Below, one piece after another: positions 31,153 through 34,931 of a stretch of 34,931 nt of DNA. The position numbers and the translations under genes are program-made. The notes beneath the pieces are model-generated. The model made no database searches. It was not told the DNA's origin and saw nothing but the letters and a program-made list of their open reading frames with translations. Every line of letters begins with the position of its first letter. Within the stretch, counting starts at the first letter, position 1. Location: assembly GCF_020618775.1 (NCBI RefSeq), contig NZ_JAESVB010000028.1, forward strand, positions 1 through 34,931, read 5' to 3'. The stretch is from Acidisoma silvae (GTDB taxonomy: Bacteria > Pseudomonadota > Alphaproteobacteria > Acetobacterales > Acetobacteraceae).

Positions 31153-31593
31153 TCAGTGTTCAGCGAGAGCCGCATCATGCCGGATCTGGTAGGCGCGCTG
31201 GTTATCCAATGATGTCGCGCATTGGCCCGCTAGATCAGCTTCTAGGGTGCCTCCCCTAAAAGCGTCACCTTCCAGATTACATTCAGCCTGTTTGTAAGCT
31301 CGCCAGCGATCTTCAGCGATTTGGAAATCGTTGCCGAGTTGCGGGACGTTTTTCCTAAAGTCTTGTTCCGCAGCGTGCACGTTTGCCTCGGCATTTTGAT
31401 ACTCGCGATCCAAGCACGCGCGGATATCATTCTCATGATTTTGAGCCATGCAATGGTCTGCGGCAATTACCGGGCAGGGAATGCCAAGACCCACGAGGGA
31501 GAAAACTGCAGCGCGGACGGTCTGCGGGCTTAACCAAGGTTTAAATGACCGTATCCACGTAACGCTGTCAGCACGCCTTGACGTGTTGTTCAT
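31153..31593 (-). CDS. Exported LprI-like lysozyme-inhibitor family protein
   Basis: A 146-residue protein. The hydrophobic leader is at about 28-45, after an unusually long 27-residue basic N-terminus, so the true start may be later. Mature cysteines C48, C60, C105 and C125 and the layout C-x11-C-LDREYQNAEANV...WRAYKQAEC...GGTLEADLAGQC match LprI/DUF1311 proteins. Its ATG overlaps the stop of the RHH partition gene (ATGA). A lysozyme inhibitor in a partition operon is unusual. Periplasmic; may protect the wall. Confidence 0.8.
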   Translation of the reverse strand: MNNTSRRADSVTWIRSFKPWLSPQTVRAAVFSLVGLGIPCPVIAADHCMAQNHENDIRACLDREYQNAEANVHAAEQDFRKNVPQLGNDFQIAEDRWRAYKQAECNLEGDAFRGGTLEADLAGQCATSLDNQRAYQIRHDAALAEH

Positions 31594-31958
31594 TTCCTCC
31601 GCGGCGTCCGGTCCTCGAGGTCTGCCTCAGCAACAGCGATGCCGGCGTCCCGAAGCGCGTGGCTGACGACCTGCTTCATGGTCAGCCCCCTCTCCTTCGC
31701 TGTCGCCATGATAGCGTCGATCGTGGAGGTGCGGACCCGCAGATTAAGGGTGGTGGCCGGATCTGGTGGTGGGGCGACTACTGGCGTGACCGCAGGAGAC
31801 GTTGCCACCGAAGCCCCCTCCCCTCCCCCGCTTGGCTGGCTCTGAACCGGCGCAGGCTGATGGACGATCTGCGCCGGCGGTTGCTGTGGCGCTGTGCTGG
31901 TCGCAATAGCCAGTGCCTCTTCAGGCGACGGACGACGAGCTTTCAATGGTGCCTTCAT
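31590..31958 (-). CDS. Ribbon-helix-helix partition protein (ParB-like)
   Basis: A 122-residue protein. The first 68 residues are Pro/Ala/Gln-rich and disordered. The C-terminal 45 form an RHH fold: TTLNLRVRTSTIDAIMATAK, then ERGLTMKQVVSHALRDAGIA. A small ParA followed by an RHH protein is the type Ib partition layout. It should bind the centromere and stimulate ParA, and usually also represses the operon. The five-copy CGTCGTTACGTG motif nearby is the likely site. Confidence 0.8.
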   Translation of the reverse strand: MKAPLKARRPSPEEALAIATSTAPQQPPAQIVHQPAPVQSQPSGGGEGASVATSPAVTPVVAPPPDPATTLNLRVRTSTIDAIMATAKERGLTMKQVVSHALRDAGIAVAEADLEDRTPRRK

Positions 31959-31968
31959 GTGCGCACAC

Positions 31969-32616
31969 TCATACGTCGTTACGTGTGGACGTGGGTATCC
32001 AACCTAATTTGATCAGCTCTTCTATGAGAGCTGAAACTTCGGCCGCGGCCGGCCCAGAGGTTGGGAGCCGCCCCGAGTAGGACATTTCCCCGTAGGCCAC
32101 GAGGTCCGATAGCGAGCTTAGAAGACGTGGCAGCTTGGCGCGGTCCGCCTCTGCCTCCGCATGCTTGGCCAGCGAGGTGCGACGCACTCTATTGAACATC
32201 ACCCGCGCCGGGATATCGCGTCGGGCAGCCTTGGCCAGCCCATCCACAAGGCGAACAGTCTTCTCAGCTTCCGTGATGTCCGCTTCGCCGGCCAGTGTCG
32301 GCACCAGCACTGCGTCGGCCGAGGTCATGGCGACCGTAGCTGCCCGATTTCCGAACCCTGCGGTATCGACCAGCACCAGATCTGCTGTTTCGGCTTTGGT
32401 GCCAATCAGATGTGCGAGCTGTGTTTCATCTGGCTCGGCGAATGTCTCAAAGGTTGGGCCCTCGTAGGTAGATGTTGCCCAACGGGAGAGCGCTTGCGTG
32501 GGGTCAGCGTCCAGAACGACGAGCTTACACTGGCCGGCGAGACTTCCCGCGAGAACCTGGCAGAGCGTCGTTTTGCCAGGGCCGCCCTTGCTGCTGGCAA
32601 CGGTAAGCACCGTCAT
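31969..32616 (-). CDS. parA: Partition ATPase ParA
   Basis: A 215-residue ATPase of the small (type Ib) ParA kind. Deviant Walker A KGGPGKTT (10-17), VVLDADPTQALSRWA (about 33-47), and LVLVDTAGFGNRAATVAM around 80-97. There is no N-terminal DNA-binding domain, so operon control must come from the RHH partner. AGGA precedes the ATG. The last residues (STRNDV) are encoded by one copy of the 12-bp motif. It moves plasmid copies apart on the nucleoid. Confidence 0.92.
   Translation of the reverse strand: MTVLTVASSKGGPGKTTLCQVLAGSLAGQCKLVVLDADPTQALSRWATSTYEGPTFETFAEPDETQLAHLIGTKAETADLVLVDTAGFGNRAATVAMTSADAVLVPTLAGEADITEAEKTVRLVDGLAKAARRDIPARVMFNRVRRTSLAKHAEAEADRAKLPRLLSSLSDLVAYGEMSYSGRLPTSGPAAAEVSALIEELIKLGWIPTSTRNDV
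31974..31985 (+). repeat. Partition-region motif, copy 1
   Basis: CGTCGTTACGTG, exact consensus. It lies in the 3' end of parA, before the RHH gene. Confidence 0.7.
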
Positions 32617-32637
32617 ACTGATATTCCTACGTCAGAG

Positions 32638-32649
32638 CGTCGTTACGTC
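32638..32649 (+). repeat. Partition-region motif, copy 2
   Basis: CGTCGTTACGTC, 11 of 12 matches. It lies 22 bases upstream of parA, where a repressor would act. Confidence 0.7.
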
Positions 32650-32748
32650 GTGACGCAGAGAAGACATTACGCGCGATTCGGGTCAAGCAATTGACGCCAT
32701 CCGTTTCGAAAAGAGCCGCCTTGCCAGCTAGGTGTATAGGCATAGCTA

Positions 32749-32760
32749 CGTAGTTACGTG
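32749..32760 (+). repeat. Partition-region motif, copy 3
   Basis: CGTAGTTACGTG, 11 of 12 matches, upstream of parA. Confidence 0.65.
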
Positions 32761-33192
32761 CTGTCGTGATGATGATCTTCGATGACGCTGATAATGCGCT
32801 CATGCATCAGAAAGATAGAATTTTCCTCCGCAGCAGGACCGCCGACAGTGCCAGGAGCGAAGTTTGGTAAAGGGACCGTGCACACACCGAGAGGACGGGG
32901 AGGGGAGGGCGCAACGATTACCGCACGTCGACACGTATAGTCGTAGAGCCGTAACGCTGATGGTCCAGCACTACGTATTATCGTAACGCCGTAGTGTTTC
33001 ATCAATCATGAGGCCGGCTGTGGCTCCAGCGCTTCCAATAGCGCAATGGCGCGGACCAACCGAGCGCTCGCTCGAGTATCGGCTTGTTGGGCTAGCCCAA
33101 GTGACATGTGCCGGCGGAGGAGGGGAGGGGCTCGCGCATTACAGGTTTGCATCCCACGGCCTAGAAGCGGGATGGTGAGCATCGCAGGAAAA

Positions 33193-33246
33193 GCATTACG
33201 CACCTTTGTCGTTACGTATCGCCGCAACAAAACAATTACGTAATGC
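33193..33246. repeat. Inverted repeat around copy 4 of the motif
   Basis: GCATTACG (33193-33200) and CGTAATGC (33239-33246), with a TTACGTAA palindrome at 33236-33243 and copy 4 of the motif inside. Confidence 0.65.
33207..33218 (+). repeat. Partition-region motif, copy 4
   Basis: TGTCGTTACGTA, 10 of 12 matches, inside the inverted repeat 33193-33246. Confidence 0.6.
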
Positions 33247-33367
33247 CTTACTTCCGCTGGAATAAGGCGCCGTGCGAACTGTGTTGCGGCAGCTTCTGCA
33301 GGCGGCCTTCCCCTGCTGCCTGACATTATGCATGCTGCAGAAAAATAATCGGGGAACGGCCCAAGCC

Positions 33368-33634
33368 ATGAAGATCACCTTCACATACACGTTTTATCGG
33401 CCGTCACAGGATGGGGCAAGTTCATCGCAATTCACCCTGGATCGTGAGATCGAGGTAGCCGGTCCCCCAACTGAAAAAGGTTATCCGACGCACGCCCAGC
33501 TCGCTCAGGCTGAGGCTGCATTCCGAACCTGGTTTGCATCATCTGTGGCGGACGGGCGCCTCATTTCCCGTGAGGCGAAGAGCTCCGACAAGAGCATCCT
33601 CTACAGCACCTATCGCTGCACCCTTCCATTATAA
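33368..33634 (+). CDS. Small orphan protein
   Basis: An 88-residue protein. The start at 33368 is chosen because the upstream part of the frame is Cys/Leu-rich with no ribosome site. Strand-rich beginning MKITFTYTFYRPS, then FTLDREIEVAG, a helix (THAQLAQAEAAFRTWFASSV) and a final strand. The ribosome site is weak. Not recognised. It lies between the partition motifs and the toxin-antitoxin pair. Confidence 0.55.
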   Translation: MKITFTYTFYRPSQDGASSSQFTLDREIEVAGPPTEKGYPTHAQLAQAEAAFRTWFASSVADGRLISREAKSSDKSILYSTYRCTLPL

Positions 33635-33671
33635 TGTGCACCGCGGTTCGCGTGACGCTGATACGGCATGA

Positions 33672-33683
33672 CGTCGTTACGTG
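33672..33683 (+). repeat. Partition-region motif, copy 5
   Basis: CGTCGTTACGTG, exact consensus, 34 bases upstream of the -35 box of the toxin-antitoxin operon. Confidence 0.7.
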
Positions 33684-33716
33684 CTGGCATTCTGGTCAGT
33701 GATGCCGTTTCACTTA

Positions 33717-33746
33717 TTGCACTTACGGGTATGTTTACCCTAACTA
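33717..33746 (+). promoter_or_regulatory. Toxin-antitoxin promoter with palindromic operator
   Basis: TTGCAC (33717-33722), 18 bases, TAACTA (33741-33746). Between them lies the palindrome GGGTA-tgtt-TACCC (33727-33740), extended to TTA-c-...-c-t-TAA-like edges. This is a normal site for antitoxin autoregulation. Confidence 0.6.
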
Positions 33747-33766
33747 AGCGACGAAGGAGAAACGCT

Positions 33767-34231
33767 ATGACCCTCTCGATGCTTCAGACGGTTGAGCCAA
33801 GCAGCATCTCCGACAGCGACAAGCGGGCCGCCCAGGACGCAAGCCGTGCTCTAGCGCAGCTCAGTGGCCGCGGCAGCGTGCATGTCGAGGCTGAGGCTGC
33901 GAATGGCTCCCATCAAACCTTTGTTCTGCCGGCGGCTGCTGTGCGGCTGCTCACGGACATGCTTGTCCACCTAGCTGACGGCCGGGCGGTGTCAGTGATG
34001 CCTGAGAATGCCGAGCTGACGACGCGCCAGGCGGCCGACATGCTGAACGTGTCACGGCCACATCTGGTAAAGCTAATGGGGGAGGGGGCTATCGACTTTC
34101 ATATGGTCGGCACCCATCGCCGGCTGCTGTTGGAAGACGTCATCTCCTTCAAGGCACGCCGGCACCAGGAAACGGGCCGAGCCATGGACGAGCTTGCCGC
34201 AGAGGCTCAAGAGCTGGGCATGGGCTATTAG
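33767..34231 (+). CDS. Antitoxin, excisionase/MerR-type HTH
   Basis: A 154-residue protein. The start at 33767 has AAGGAG eight bases before; the longer upstream frame covers the promoter. The N-terminal half (VHVEAEAANGSHQTFVLPAA) is a small beta/helix region. The HTH is at about 84-130: LTTRQAADMLNVSRPHLVKL, then MGEGAIDFHMVGTHRRLLLE. This excisionase-type antitoxin next to a PIN toxin is a known arrangement. It should bind the upstream palindrome and neutralise the toxin through its C-terminal tail. Confidence 0.85.
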   Translation: MTLSMLQTVEPSSISDSDKRAAQDASRALAQLSGRGSVHVEAEAANGSHQTFVLPAAAVRLLTDMLVHLADGRAVSVMPENAELTTRQAADMLNVSRPHLVKLMGEGAIDFHMVGTHRRLLLEDVISFKARRHQETGRAMDELAAEAQELGMGY

Positions 34232-34234
34232 CCT

Positions 34235-34798
34235 GTGGCTTTCGTCGCCCTCTTCGACGCGAATGTCCTCTATCCGGCTCCGCTTCGCGACCTCCTGATC
34301 CGGTTAGCACGCACCGGGCTCTTCCAGGCTCGGTGGACCGAGAAAATCCACGACGAATGGACAACGGCACTGCTACGGACCAGGCCCGAGCTTGCCGATC
34401 GGCTTCCGCGGACCCGCACGCTACTAAACAGCGCGATCGATGACTGTTTGGTTGAAGGTTACGAGACCCTGATCCCGGCGCTGGAGCTTCCCGATCCAGA
34501 CGATCGGCATGTCCTAGCTGCCGCAATCGTCGGCGGCGCCGATGTCATAGTGACCCAAAACATTCGAGACTTCCCGGCGGAGAAGCTTGCCCCGTTTCGG
34601 ATCGATGTGCAGCACCCAGACAAGTTCATCCGGCACACGCTGGATCTGGACGAGGCAGTTGCATTGTCGGCGGTGCGAGAGGCGAGGGGGGCTCTGAAGA
34701 ATCCGCCTAAGACCGTTGAGGAGTTCCTTGACACGCTAGCGCAGCAGGGATTGGCTGAGACAGTGGCATTTTTGCGCGTGCGCTCAATGACGTTTTGA
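34235..34798 (+). CDS. PIN-domain ribonuclease toxin (VapC-like)
   Basis: A 187-residue protein with GTG start three bases past the antitoxin stop, so the two are co-translated. PIN acidic residues: D8 (ALFDANVLYP), E41 (HDEW), D90 (DPDDRHVLAAAI) and D103/D112 (GADVIVTQN..DFP). It is longer than classical VapC (about 130) and fits the PIN_3 type. It would cleave RNA when free of the antitoxin and so keep plasmid-bearing cells alive only. Its target cannot be read from sequence. Confidence 0.85.
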   Translation: MAFVALFDANVLYPAPLRDLLIRLARTGLFQARWTEKIHDEWTTALLRTRPELADRLPRTRTLLNSAIDDCLVEGYETLIPALELPDPDDRHVLAAAIVGGADVIVTQNIRDFPAEKLAPFRIDVQHPDKFIRHTLDLDEAVALSAVREARGALKNPPKTVEEFLDTLAQQGLAETVAFLRVRSMTF

Positions 34799-34931
34799 TC
34801 TCGCACGATAACGACGCCATTGAAACCCAAGATCGCACGACTGCTTTCGACCCAAGCCGGTCGCCAGCGCCCAAATCGGGTCATTCCGACAGCGGACATT
34901 CAGCGAAGAGGTAGCTTGTCGCCTTCGCGCC

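Larger units (their letters stand above)
32617..33367. other. Partition-region gap without a convincing gene
   Basis: Holds three copies of the CGTCGTTACGTG motif and many shorter TTACG/CGTAA units, such as GTAACG at 32951 and 32983. Two minus-strand open frames (32754-33005, 33006-33326) have composition set by those units and by GA-rich stretches, so I do not call them genes. The likely role is a centromere. Confidence 0.6.

Noticed and set aside
32754-33005. Minus-strand open frame of 83 codons in the partition region
   Set aside because: Its first third is just the translated TTACG/CGTAA units; no ribosome site or fold.
33006-33326. Minus-strand open frame of 106 codons
   Set aside because: Composition follows the repeats and GA-rich tracts; no supporting start.

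Overview
The window looks like a plasmid, or a phage-plasmid fragment, from a high-GC alphaproteobacterium. A Rhodospirillales/Acetobacteraceae host is my best guess, inferred from the RepA type, the small single-domain ParA and the abundance of alphaproteobacterial orphan families. No chromosomal housekeeping gene is visible. The replication and partition genes, a Xer-like recombinase and a toxin-antitoxin pair all point to a self-maintaining replicon.

Layout. (1) 0.15-4.2 kb: a tyrosine recombinase on the minus strand, then a plus-strand pair of exported proteins (LprI-like plus peptidoglycan-binding; ClpP-like serine protease fold plus NTF2-like) and an orphan. (2) 4.3-8.7 kb: a minus-strand Xre/orphan/MarR regulatory group, divergent from a tight plus-strand operon of seven orphan genes. 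All but the first start inside the stop of the gene before. The first, third and fourth share one domain ending in T-P-x-G-(L/F)-x-A-K-A. A palindromic operator and a structured leader lie between the two groups. (3) 8.7-13.2 kb: accessory segment with adjacent tRNA-Ile-like and tRNA-Pro genes flanked by a diverged repeat, a candidate small RNA with an anti-Shine-Dalgarno stretch, a 50-residue membrane peptide missed by length cut-offs, a single-domain response regulator and a DUF5681-like protein. (4) 13.2-20.0 kb: a DNA-metabolism block read leftwards, ending in a 1259-residue Toprim-primase/SF2-helicase fusion, with a candidate terminated RNA at 18.9-19.0 kb and two small regulator-like genes. 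(5) 20.1-28.8 kb: a rightward phage late operon with terminase small subunit-like protein, 2OG-Fe(II) hydroxylase, cupin, and three large virion/ejection-type proteins, one with a peptidoglycan hydrolase domain. Large terminase, portal, capsid and tail genes are absent. (6) 28.8-34.8 kb: small exported and membrane proteins, RepA with iterons, a ParA/RHH/LprI-like operon, a five-copy 12-bp motif spread over the partition region, and an excisionase-type antitoxin with a PIN toxin.

How it fits together. RepA with its iterons and ParA with the RHH protein would maintain the replicon. The recombinase could resolve multimers or integrate it. The toxin-antitoxin pair would enforce retention. The primase-helicase block is the phage-like replication module. 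The late operon encodes DNA-delivery proteins that would need capsid genes from elsewhere, either outside the window or from a helper phage. All functions are read from sequence by eye; no database search was run.
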